20,387 bases of DNA from Clostridium sp. UBA3947 (GTDB lineage Bacteria; Bacillota; Clostridia; Clostridiales; Clostridiaceae). Below are positions 14,132 to 20,387 of this stretch, piece after piece (position 1 is the first letter of the stretch; every line of letters begins with the position of its first letter). The translations under genes and the position numbers were made by a program. The DNA lies in the NCBI GenBank assembly GCA_002385545.1, contig DGDR01000140.1, positions 4,272-24,658 of the forward strand, given 5' to 3'. The notes under the pieces are model-generated. The model worked only from the letters and a program-made list of their open reading frames with translations, was not told the DNA's origin and made no database searches.

Positions 14132-16094
14132 TTAATTCAAAAATCTTATCTCTAAGCTGGGCAGCTCTTTCGAATTGAAGCTCCTTAGAAGCTTCCCTCA
14201 TTTCCTTTTCATACATTTCTATAGTCTTATCTATATTTTCTAAGGTTGCTTCCATAGCCTCTTCCATAGAGCCGTACTCTGCCCCTTCCTCCGATACAGA
14301 GGAAATCTCAATTATATCTCTAATCTGCTTATTTACCGTTTTAGGAGTTATACCATGCTTTTTATTATACTCCATCTGAATGGCTCTTCTTCTATTAGTT
14401 TCTCCGATAGCCTTTTTCATAGAATCTGTAAGCTCATCGGCATACATGATAACCTTACTTTCACTATTTCTAGCCGCTCTACCAATGGTCTGAATAAGTG
14501 AGGTTTCAGATCTTAAGAAGCCTTCCTTATCCGCATCTAATATAGCCACTAAGGCCACCTCTGGTATATCCAAGCCCTCTCTTAAAAGATTTATACCTAC
14601 CAGCACATCAAATTCACCTTTTCTAAGGTCTCTAATAATCTTCATTCTATCGATAGTATCTATATCCGAATGCAAATAGGTAGTTTTCACATTAAGCTCC
14701 TTCAAGTATTTGGTCAAATCCTCTGCCATTCTTTTAGTCAAGGTGGTTACTAAAACCCTAAAGCCCTTTTCTATAGTCTTTTGGATATTAGCATAAAGAT
14801 CATCGATCTGTCCTTTTACTGGATGAACGATAATTTCAGGGTCTAATAGTCCTGTAGGCCTTATAATTTGCTCTGCCACCACAGCAGAATGATCTAGCTC
14901 ATACTTGGCAGGAGTAGCACTAACAAAAACCACCTGATTAATCTTCTCTTCAAACTCCTCAAACTTTAAGGGCCTGTTATCAAAGGCAGAAGGCAGTCTA
15001 AAGCCATATTCCACCAGGGTGGTCTTTCTTGAACGGTCTCCTGCGTACATAGCCCTAACCTGAGGCAAGGTAACATGGCTTTCATCTATAAAAAGCAAGA
15101 AATCATCAGGGAAATAGTCTAATAAGGTCATTGGAGGGGTTCCTGGCTCTCTTCCGTCCATTATTCTAGAATAGTTCTCAATACCACTGCAGTAACCTAC
15201 TTCCCTTATCATTTCTATATCAAAGTTAGTTCTCTGCTTAAGTCTCTGAGCCTCTAAAACCTTATCCTGAGCTATTAGCTCCTTTAATCTTTCCTCTAAT
15301 TCTTCTTCTATCTTTTTTATAGCGACCTCAAGCTTATCCCTAGAAGTTGCAAAGTGTGATGCAGGGAAGATTTGCACATGCTTTAAGTCCTTTAGAACTT
15401 CACCAGTCAAAATGTCAAACTCTCTTATCCTATCTATTTCATCACCAAAGAACTCCACCCTTATACCTCTGCTATTAGAGTCTGAAGGCACAATATCCAA
15501 TACGTCTCCACGAACTCTAAAGGTTCCTCTATGAAAATCTATCTCATTTCTTTCATACTGTATTTCCACTAATTTTTTTATTATTTCATCCCTATCCTTA
15601 ACCATTCCCTGGCGCAAGGATATAGTTAAATTCTTATATTCTTCTGGATTACCAAGTCCATATATACAAGAAACAGACGCAACAATTATAACATCCCGCC
15701 TTTCAAAAAGGGCCGCTGTGGCAGAATGTCTCAATCTTTCAATTTCATCGTTAATAGAAGCGTCCTTCTCAATATAGGTATCGGTCTGAGGTACATAAGC
15801 CTCTGGTTGATAGTAATCATAATATGATACGAAATATTCCACAGCACTGTCCGGGAAAAACTCTCTAAACTCAGAACAGAGCTGTGCAGCCAAGGTTTTA
15901 TTATGAGCCAATACCAAGGTTGGTTTTTGCACCCTTTCAATAATATTTGCCATAGTAAAGGTCTTACCAGAACCAGTAACACCTAGTAGGGTCTGACCCC
16001 TATTTCCTCTCATAATACTATCCACCAGCTTATCAATAGCCTGAGGCTGATCCCCTGTAGGCTTAAAAGCGGATTTAATTTTAAATTGTCCCAT
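14100..16094 (-). CDS. uvrB: UvrABC system protein B (excinuclease helicase subunit)
   Basis: UvrB verifies damage, opens the duplex with its beta-hairpin and recruits UvrC. The 664-residue protein has Walker A GVTGSGKT (about 38-45), the beta-hairpin YYDYYQPEAYVPQTDTYIEK (about 92-111), Walker B FIDESH, helicase motifs DADKEG and QTIGRAARN, and a C-terminal UVR motif (LQFERAAQLRDKI) that binds UvrC. An upstream in-frame TTG (16121) would add nine residues, but the GGAGGGG ribosome site lies inside that extension, so the ATG at 16094 is preferred. It is the first gene of the uvrBA unit and sits behind a promoter overlapped by a LexA box, so SOS induction is expected. Confidence 0.97.
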   Translation of the reverse strand: MGQFKIKSAFKPTGDQPQAIDKLVDSIMRGNRGQTLLGVTGSGKTFTMANIIERVQKPTLVLAHNKTLAAQLCSEFREFFPDSAVEYFVSYYDYYQPEAYVPQTDTYIEKDASINDEIERLRHSATAALFERRDVIIVASVSCIYGLGNPEEYKNLTISLRQGMVKDRDEIIKKLVEIQYERNEIDFHRGTFRVRGDVLDIVPSDSNSRGIRVEFFGDEIDRIREFDILTGEVLKDLKHVQIFPASHFATSRDKLEVAIKKIEEELEERLKELIAQDKVLEAQRLKQRTNFDIEMIREVGYCSGIENYSRIMDGREPGTPPMTLLDYFPDDFLLFIDESHVTLPQVRAMYAGDRSRKTTLVEYGFRLPSAFDNRPLKFEEFEEKINQVVFVSATPAKYELDHSAVVAEQIIRPTGLLDPEIIVHPVKGQIDDLYANIQKTIEKGFRVLVTTLTKRMAEDLTKYLKELNVKTTYLHSDIDTIDRMKIIRDLRKGEFDVLVGINLLREGLDIPEVALVAILDADKEGFLRSETSLIQTIGRAARNSESKVIMYADELTDSMKKAIGETNRRRAIQMEYNKKHGITPKTVNKQIRDIIEISSVSEEGAEYGSMEEAMEATLENIDKTIEMYEKEMREASKELQFERAAQLRDKIFELRKAKSKLSKG

Positions 16095-16195
16095 AATCCT
16101 TTCCCCTCCAATACAACCCAAATTTATTATGAAGAAAATTTATTTCAAATTCTATTTATCTATTATACCCTCAATAGCAGTGGGGTAATCGGTTT

Positions 16196-16209
16196 CGAAT
16201 ATTTGTTCG
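16196..16209. promoter_or_regulatory. LexA (DinR) SOS box
   Basis: CGAAT-ATTT-GTTCG differs from the Gram-positive SOS box CGAAC-N4-GTTCG at one base. It begins 3 nt downstream of the -10 element of the uvrB promoter and covers the predicted start site, so LexA binding would block initiation. uvrBA is a known LexA target in B. subtilis. Confidence 0.85.
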
Positions 16210-16212
16210 GAG

Positions 16213-16242
16213 TTTATAACATATTTATTTTATACTTTTCAA
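16213..16242 (-). promoter_or_regulatory. Promoter of uvrBA
   Basis: Minus-strand TTGAAA (16242-16237) and TATAAA (16218-16213) are 18 nt apart, with TGT just before the -10. The predicted start near 16206 lies within the LexA box. A second TATAAT (16167-16162) lacks a good -35 but could give LexA-independent basal expression. Confidence 0.7.
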
Positions 16243-16289
16243 TTTTATATGTCAAGAATAAGGGATAACTATTATCAATTAAAAATTAA

Positions 16290-16318
16290 AACCGGCACTG
16301 TATCTTTCCGCGCCGGTT
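16290..16318 (-). terminator. Intrinsic terminator after the MinJ-like gene
   Basis: A GC-rich 7-bp stem, AACCGGC (16290-16296) with GCCGGTT (16312-16318), is followed on the minus strand by TTAATTTTTAA. It lies about 17 nt after the stop of the PDZ protein and insulates the SOS promoter of uvrBA from upstream transcription. Confidence 0.75.
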
Positions 16319-16334
16319 CTGTAAAACTATTTTC

Positions 16335-17804
16335 TTAATCTTGCTTGTCTTCTTTATCCTGCTCATCAGCTTCTGATGGATTATCTACTTTATCTTGCTC
16401 ATCTAACTTATCATCTTTAGCCTTTTCATCTAAATTATCATCTTTAGCTTGGTCATCATTTGCCTCTTGGTCATTGACCTCTTCACTTTGATTCTTTGCT
16501 ATATCTTCTTCATTATTATATATTTTGTCCAAAAAATCCTTAAAGCTCATTGTACCAAAACCTGATACCACATTCTTCTTTGGTAGGTTTTTAGGTACAA
16601 ATACTACTCCTAGCCTTTGACCAGCAGTAAAGCTGCCATACATAAGCTCCTTTTCACTACCATTACTTTGCTGTATTTTAACAACTAACTTACTAAAGGC
16701 TTGTTTAATGCTTTCAAGCACGTCCTTTTCATCCTTTATCTCATGGCTATTTATCTCTAACAGCCTATCACCACTTCTTATACCCATAAGGGCTGCAGGA
16801 GAATTAGGAGCGACCTCCAAAACCATGATTCCCCGATCTGAACTTACAAACCTAGGCTTTAATTTAAGCTCTTTCTTTCTCTGAATGCTAAGCATAAACT
16901 CATGAGCTATCGGTGCAAATGCCACCACTAGCACCTTCAAAATAACGTTATTTAAGGAAGCCAACTGAGCAACAAGGGTCAAAATAACACCATAGGTAAA
17001 GATGTTTACTCCTGAGCTTAGAGCCTTTTCCTTCTTAGTTTTTGTAAAGGTTATGGAATGATAACCCAACATGGCATATATTGAGAAGGCCGCTATTATT
17101 GCATCCTTTAAAAACTCTGCATTGTAACTACTGCTTATTAAAGGCCACCAGCCAGGTGTTGTTATCTCTACAAGTCCACTAGTTCCTCCAGAAGTAGTCT
17201 CCGGAACGAATAAAAGCATTATAATCACAGGAATAGGCCAGTATCTTTTTAAAGCAAAACCACCGGCAATCTTTCCATCGCTATTTGAAAATACGGGTAT
17301 TGCCCCTCTGAAACCATCTATGGCAACTAAAACTCCCTCCACTATGTGAAGAATACCAACCATAGTCATCAAGGAGGTTATATCCACATTGAAATAACCA
17401 TCTGCTAAAGACTTACCAGTTACCAAAACCGCTAGGTCGTTAAGTATTAATGATGCAGCTCCAAGTAAGGCTCCTGAGTAGGAAAAGCAAATAAATCTTG
17501 GCTTCACTAAAGACAAGATTATAGATGTCAAAAAGATTATTTCAATACCAGACTTTTCGTCAAACATTACTCCAGCATAAGTTAGCAAAAAACTAGCAAC
17601 TACGCCTCCTAAGATACCCAACACAATTTGCGATAAAGTAAGCTCAAGGGGAGAGTTAATACTCTGCCCCACTATTGCCTTTTGCATAGCTGCTGTTCTT
17701 CTATTTTGAAAATAAAGAATAAAGCCTAAAATAATTAGTATGGTAGCTCCTGATCCTACAATAGCTTCAGCTACTGTTTTTAGTACATATTCTGCTAAAT
17801 CCAT
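16335..17804 (-). CDS. MinJ-like polytopic membrane protein with PDZ domain
   Basis: The 489-residue protein has about eight to ten membrane segments in residues 10-308, a single PDZ domain near 315-385 (MVLEVAPNSPAALMGIRSGD), and a strongly acidic low-complexity tail of some 60 residues rich in Asp, Glu, Lys and Gln. Topology and the order ctpB - this gene - uvrB - uvrA match B. subtilis, where MinJ (YvjD) links DivIVA to MinD at septum and poles. Assignment rests on architecture and synteny, not on conserved catalytic residues, so I give no symbol. It starts 17 nt after ctpB, which makes an operon likely. The tail contains a 27-bp tandem repeat and may vary in length between strains. Confidence 0.8.
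   Translation of the reverse strand: MDLAEYVLKTVAEAIVGSGATILIILGFILYFQNRRTAAMQKAIVGQSINSPLELTLSQIVLGILGGVVASFLLTYAGVMFDEKSGIEIIFLTSIILSLVKPRFICFSYSGALLGAASLILNDLAVLVTGKSLADGYFNVDITSLMTMVGILHIVEGVLVAIDGFRGAIPVFSNSDGKIAGGFALKRYWPIPVIIMLLFVPETTSGGTSGLVEITTPGWWPLISSSYNAEFLKDAIIAAFSIYAMLGYHSITFTKTKKEKALSSGVNIFTYGVILTLVAQLASLNNVILKVLVVAFAPIAHEFMLSIQRKKELKLKPRFVSSDRGIMVLEVAPNSPAALMGIRSGDRLLEINSHEIKDEKDVLESIKQAFSKLVVKIQQSNGSEKELMYGSFTAGQRLGVVFVPKNLPKKNVVSGFGTMSFKDFLDKIYNNEEDIAKNQSEEVNDQEANDDQAKDDNLDEKAKDDKLDEQDKVDNPSEADEQDKEDKQD
16400..16453. repeat. 27-bp tandem repeat in the acidic tail of the PDZ protein
   Basis: Two adjacent units starting CATCTAA (16400-16426 and 16427-16453) encode DDNLDEKAK and DDKLDEQDK. 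Further degenerate copies of TTATCYTGCTCATC flank them. The unit is in frame (9 codons), so copy-number change would keep the protein open. Confidence 0.7.
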
Positions 17805-17821
17805 TTATCTGTTGATCCCCC

Positions 17822-19162
17822 TTATTTTATTTTGCCTTTGATTACCTCCAGTGCTTTTTGGAATTGAGGGTCTGTTGCTCTATCATATTCCTTAGCTAGC
17901 AATTCCTGTGGATACTCTACCTCAACATCAGGCTTTATACCGATTTTATCAATATTCTCTCCACTAGGTGTATAATACTTAGATATAGTAACCTTTAAGG
18001 CAGTACCTCCTCCAGTCCTAAGTACTGTTTGAACTACACCCTTTCCAAAGGTTTTTGTCCCCACAAGGGTCCCAACTTCATAATCTCTGATAACGCCAGC
18101 TAAGATTTCTGATGCACTAGCACTGTAGTCATTAGTTAAAACCACCAAAGGCATTCCCTTAAGTAATTGTCCCTTTACAGCCTTGCTAGTATCACTGCTG
18201 CCATCTTTATATTTCTGAGTTACTATAACCTTATCCTTATCTATAAATTGAGAGCTAATATTAACACAAGTATCCAACAATCCTCCTGGATTATCTCTTA
18301 AATCCAAAATCAATCCCTTCATGCCCTTTGCCTTCAGCTCTTCAGCAGCCTTTATAAAATCCTCATCAGTTTTTAAATCAAAGCTACTTAGCTGAATATA
18401 GCCAATATTATTATCTAGCATTTCATATTTTACTGTTTGAATAGCAATTTTCGCACGAGTAACCTTAGCTTCTATGTTTCCTTGACCTTCTCTAAACAAT
18501 GTTATCTGAACAGCTTCTCCTTCTTTTCCTCTCATCATGGAGACAGCCTTTTCTAAGTCCTTTCCTGACACATCTGTATCATTAACCCTAGTAATAACAT
18601 CGCCAGACTTAATGCCAGCCTTATCTGCAGGAGACTTTTCAAAGACAGATATTACAACTATCTTTTCTTCCTTAGCACCTACCATCAAGCCTACTCCTAC
18701 ATATTCTCCCTCGGTGCTAGTATTAAACTCCTCAAACTCTTTCTTGTTCATAAAAACGGTATAAGGATCCTTAAGGGATTCCGTTAAGCCCTTAATAGCT
18801 CCTTCCACCAATATATCCTCATTTATATCGCCATAGTAATAATTTTCTAGCATCTTTTTTACTTCAAAAAGCTTTTTAAATTTTAAAACGCCGTCATACT
18901 TACTTAAGGTAGCATTTAGCTCCTTATTCTCATCTTCCTTCAAAGCAGCCTTAAAATCTTTTAAATCTTCATACTCCTTCTTGGATACCGTCACCATGCT
19001 ACCAGTGGTAATTGCAATCCTGTTACCAATGAAGATAGAAAGAACATTGGTTAATACGAATACAAGAACTATAAATATAATTCTATTTCTTCGCCTAGAA
19101 GCCTCCAATCTTTCATTATAGAAAAATCCATTATTACCTTGATTCATTCCATTAAACTGCAT
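17822..19162 (-). CDS. ctpB: CtpB-like S41 carboxy-terminal processing protease
   Basis: The protein has a membrane anchor (about 28-50), an N-terminal cap, a PDZ domain (about 155-240, YVGVGLMV ... PADKAGIKSGD) and an S41 protease core. Counted from the upstream ATG at 19168 (448 residues), the catalytic residues are Ser351 in SASASE, Lys376 in FGKG and Gln380, with the spacing of the CtpB Ser-Lys-Gln triad. The domain faces outside the cytoplasm. In B. subtilis CtpB cleaves SpoIVFA during sporulation; here the substrate is unknown. I prefer the ATG at 19162 because AGGGG is 9 nt from it and only 3 nt from the ATG at 19168. A terminator upstream implies its own promoter; TGT-TACAAT (minus strand, 19319-19311) is a weak candidate. 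Confidence 0.92.
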   Translation of the reverse strand: MQFNGMNQGNNGFFYNERLEASRRRNRIIFIVLVFVLTNVLSIFIGNRIAITTGSMVTVSKKEYEDLKDFKAALKEDENKELNATLSKYDGVLKFKKLFEVKKMLENYYYGDINEDILVEGAIKGLTESLKDPYTVFMNKKEFEEFNTSTEGEYVGVGLMVGAKEEKIVVISVFEKSPADKAGIKSGDVITRVNDTDVSGKDLEKAVSMMRGKEGEAVQITLFREGQGNIEAKVTRAKIAIQTVKYEMLDNNIGYIQLSSFDLKTDEDFIKAAEELKAKGMKGLILDLRDNPGGLLDTCVNISSQFIDKDKVIVTQKYKDGSSDTSKAVKGQLLKGMPLVVLTNDYSASASEILAGVIRDYEVGTLVGTKTFGKGVVQTVLRTGGGTALKVTISKYYTPSGENIDKIGIKPDVEVEYPQELLAKEYDRATDPQFQKALEVIKGKIK

Positions 19163-19168
19163 TAACAT

Positions 19169-19461
19169 ACACCCCTATTCTTAGCCATACAGCAAACTTC
19201 TCTATATTAACATTTTATATTTTATGCCTAATTAATATCTTTTAAACCGTACAATGACTAAAATATAAAATCAAACCTACTGCATATGTACCTGTGCTGA
19301 TATATTTTTTATTGTAACATTAATGTATTAAATAATCTACAATAATCAGTACATAAAAATTCTTAGCAAAAAAGAAACGCAAGTAACCCCTTGTATACAT
19401 AACCTGCGTTTCCTCATAAAATACTGAAAGCCGCCACTGAATTTTAATAAAAGTTAATTGT
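19169..19461. other. Intergenic region upstream of ctpB
   Basis: About 290 nt without a gene. It holds the terminator of the upstream gene (19374-19412) and an AT-rich leader for ctpB in which I cannot single out a strong promoter. Confidence 0.5.
19374..19412 (-). terminator. Intrinsic terminator after the NTF2-like gene
   Basis: The 8-bp stem GAAACGCA (19374-19381) with TGCGTTTC (19405-19412), with partial pairing further in, is followed on the minus strand by TTTTTT. It lies about 50 nt past the stop of the preceding gene. Confidence 0.75.
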
Positions 19462-19911
19462 CTACAAACCATTTACAACTGCAGTGGTCATCTCACGCCA
19501 AACCCCTAAAACCTTTCCTTTCCTGCTATCGATTAATATATGAGGAACCTTCTCTACTCGATTCTCTGGTATATCTGCTTTAACCAACCAAGCATCCTCA
19601 TCAAAGTCATAATAAATCAGCAAATTCTCGTAGTCCTTAGACTCAATACCATAATTTTCTCTCCACACATCTTCAGCTATTTTCCTAGCTTTATCACTAT
19701 CTGTAACTTCTCCAAAATTCTCATCAATATTAGTTTCTCTAATGTATATATAATAATCCGATAGTTTAAATTCCTCGATATCTTCCTTAACGAAATTCCT
19801 CTTACTATTTTCCTTCCCGACAGCCGCCAGCTTTAATCCCCCTAAGCATACCAAAAGGACAATGACTCCGCCAATAATAAAAAACCTTCCGTTGAAATTA
19901 ATTTTCTTCAA
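19462..19911 (-). CDS. Small membrane-anchored protein, putative NTF2-fold immunity (YbbC-like) domain
   Basis: From the TTG at 19911 the product has 149 residues: a basic N-terminus (KKINFNGR), one membrane helix of about 20 residues (signal anchor or uncleaved signal), then an extracytoplasmic domain of about 110 residues. The domain reads SDKARKIAEDVWRENYG, later WLVKADIP and PHILIDSRKGKVLGVW, a pattern I associate with the NTF2-fold immunity proteins related to YbbC. Membership is from memory of the pattern and needs a profile search. The TTG has a GGAGG site 8 nt upstream. An ATG at 19965 lies upstream of the predicted start site, so it is probably not used. It has its own promoter and terminator; no toxin gene is adjacent. 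Confidence 0.7.
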   Translation of the reverse strand: MKKINFNGRFFIIGGVIVLLVCLGGLKLAAVGKENSKRNFVKEDIEEFKLSDYYIYIRETNIDENFGEVTDSDKARKIAEDVWRENYGIESKDYENLLIYYDFDEDAWLVKADIPENRVEKVPHILIDSRKGKVLGVWREMTTAVVNGL

Positions 19912-19955
19912 CAGTATTACCTCCCCATTGTATAAAAAATATACGGCATAGAAAG

Positions 19956-19984
19956 ATATTACCATATATTGTAATTAATTTCAA
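19956..19984 (-). promoter_or_regulatory. Promoter of the NTF2-like gene
   Basis: Minus-strand TTGAAA (19984-19979) and TAATAT (19961-19956) are exactly 17 nt apart, with an extended TGG before the -10. The start site would be near 19949, giving a leader of about 38 nt to the TTG start. Confidence 0.75.
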
Positions 19985-20023
19985 CGACTCCCTATCTAAC
20001 TAAAATATATCATAAACCAAAAA

Positions 20024-20051
20024 GACCGTAAGAATTCCAATCCTTACAGTC
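20024..20051 (-). terminator. Intrinsic terminator after the DUF368 gene
   Basis: A 9-bp stem with one wobble pair (20024-20032 with 20043-20051) closes a 10-nt loop and is followed on the minus strand by TTTTTGG. It begins about 20 nt after the stop codon. Confidence 0.8.
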
Positions 20052-20071
20052 CTCAAAAATATAATAAAAAT

Positions 20072-20368
20072 TTATGACACTACATCCCTCTTGCTAATAA
20101 ATCTAATTATCATAAAGCCCACTGCAAAAGTAACTATAGAAGTTAATATATGTAGTCCTGTAGGGAATCCCACCACAAGAAACACTGGTATTAAGGACCC
20201 TGCTACAAACCCTAAAATCAACATATACATCTGAGCTGGAAACTTTTTAAGCAAAGCTTCAATAATTCTAGTTGTAGCCAAAGTACCTATAACTACCCCT
20301 AAACCTAAAGGTATAAGAAATGTAATATTTCTCGTATCTATAGCTGACATAGTAATTTGATATAAACC
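20072..20368 (-). CDS. DUF368 (PopT-like) membrane protein, C-terminal fragment
   Basis: Only the last 98 residues are present, from GLYQITMSAI to the stop. They contain three or so membrane segments (ITFLIPLGLGVVIGTLATT, MYMLILGFVAGSLIPVFLV, and one near the C-terminus). The pattern fits the C-terminal end of DUF368 proteins, usually about 270-300 residues. Members have been shown to act as undecaprenyl-phosphate translocases (PopT), recycling the lipid carrier for wall polymers. The apparent start codon and first residues MYKRQ in this frame come from adapter sequence and are not part of the gene, whose real 5' end lies beyond the contig. Family call is moderate because so little is left. 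Confidence 0.75.
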   Translation of the reverse strand, partial: GLYQITMSAIDTRNITFLIPLGLGVVIGTLATTRIIEALLKKFPAQMYMLILGFVAGSLIPVFLVVGFPTGLHILTSIVTFAVGFMIIRFISKRDVVS

Positions 20369-20387
20369 CTGTCTCTTATACACATCT
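20369..20387. other. Nextera/Tn5 mosaic-end adapter (assembly artefact)
   Basis: The last 19 bases are exactly CTGTCTCTTATACACATCT, the mosaic-end sequence added by Tn5 tagmentation library kits. Its reverse complement translates in one frame as (V/M)YKRQ, a well-known artefact in protein databases. The native sequence ends at 20368. Confidence 0.97.

Noticed and set aside
15731..15982. Minus-strand frame of 83 codons inside uvrB
   Set aside because: It overlaps the Walker A and beta-hairpin coding part of uvrB in another frame and has no independent support.
16086..16268. Plus-strand 60-codon frame in the uvrB promoter region
   Set aside because: It covers the uvrB promoter and LexA box antisense, lacks a ribosome site and has a low-complexity composition.
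20072..20383. A complete 103-residue protein starting MYKRQ
   Set aside because: The first five residues are encoded by the Nextera adapter; the gene is a truncated fragment.
1..20387. CRISPR array, tRNA, rRNA, prophage or toxin-antitoxin system
   Set aside because: No regularly spaced repeats, cloverleaf sequences, integrase or transposase reading frames, or paired small toxin and antitoxin genes were seen. The window is mostly conserved core genes.

Overview
The window is about 20.4 kb of AT-rich DNA in which every convincing gene lies on the minus strand, so transcription runs from the right end to the left. Gene content and order (rapZ-yvcK, murB, uvrC, uvrA-uvrB, a MinJ-like PDZ protein, CtpB), Shine-Dalgarno sites of the AGGAGG type, a purine riboswitch and a Bacillus-type LexA box point to a low-GC Firmicute. 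The class is most likely Clostridia, because the YvcK protein carries an N-terminal membrane extension and an FHA-FtsW-PBP cluster lies nearby. Genus cannot be fixed from sequence alone. The last 19 bases are the Nextera/Tn5 mosaic-end adapter, so the right end is an assembly artefact and the native sequence stops at about 20368.

In transcription order (right to left): a C-terminal fragment of a DUF368 (PopT-like) membrane protein with its terminator; a small membrane-anchored protein with an NTF2-immunity/YbbC-like domain, with its own promoter and terminator; ctpB and a MinJ-like polytopic PDZ protein, closely spaced, followed by a terminator; uvrB and uvrA behind a promoter whose start site sits in a LexA box, with an open but startless reading frame between them and a terminator after uvrA; then FHA protein, FtsW/RodA, class B PBP and uvrC, apparently one operon; murB with its own promoter and terminator; an NCS2 guanine/hypoxanthine permease under a guanine-type riboswitch; and rapZ-yvcK, overlapping by 4 nt, with yvcK running off the left end.

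The genes fall into three themes. Cell envelope and division: FtsW/PBP glycan polymerisation, MurB, GlmR/YvcK and RapZ, MinJ-like, CtpB, DUF368. Nucleotide excision repair: UvrA, UvrB and UvrC, of which only uvrBA shows an SOS operator. Purine salvage: the riboswitch-controlled permease, which sits between murB and rapZ.

Most of the window is conserved core genome. I found no convincing new multi-gene system. The points most worth a second look are the startless ORF between uvrB and uvrA, the repeat-rich rapZ leader with GGGGACGGTT motifs (the same motif occurs inside uvrC), the orphan NTF2-like gene, and the adapter at the contig end.
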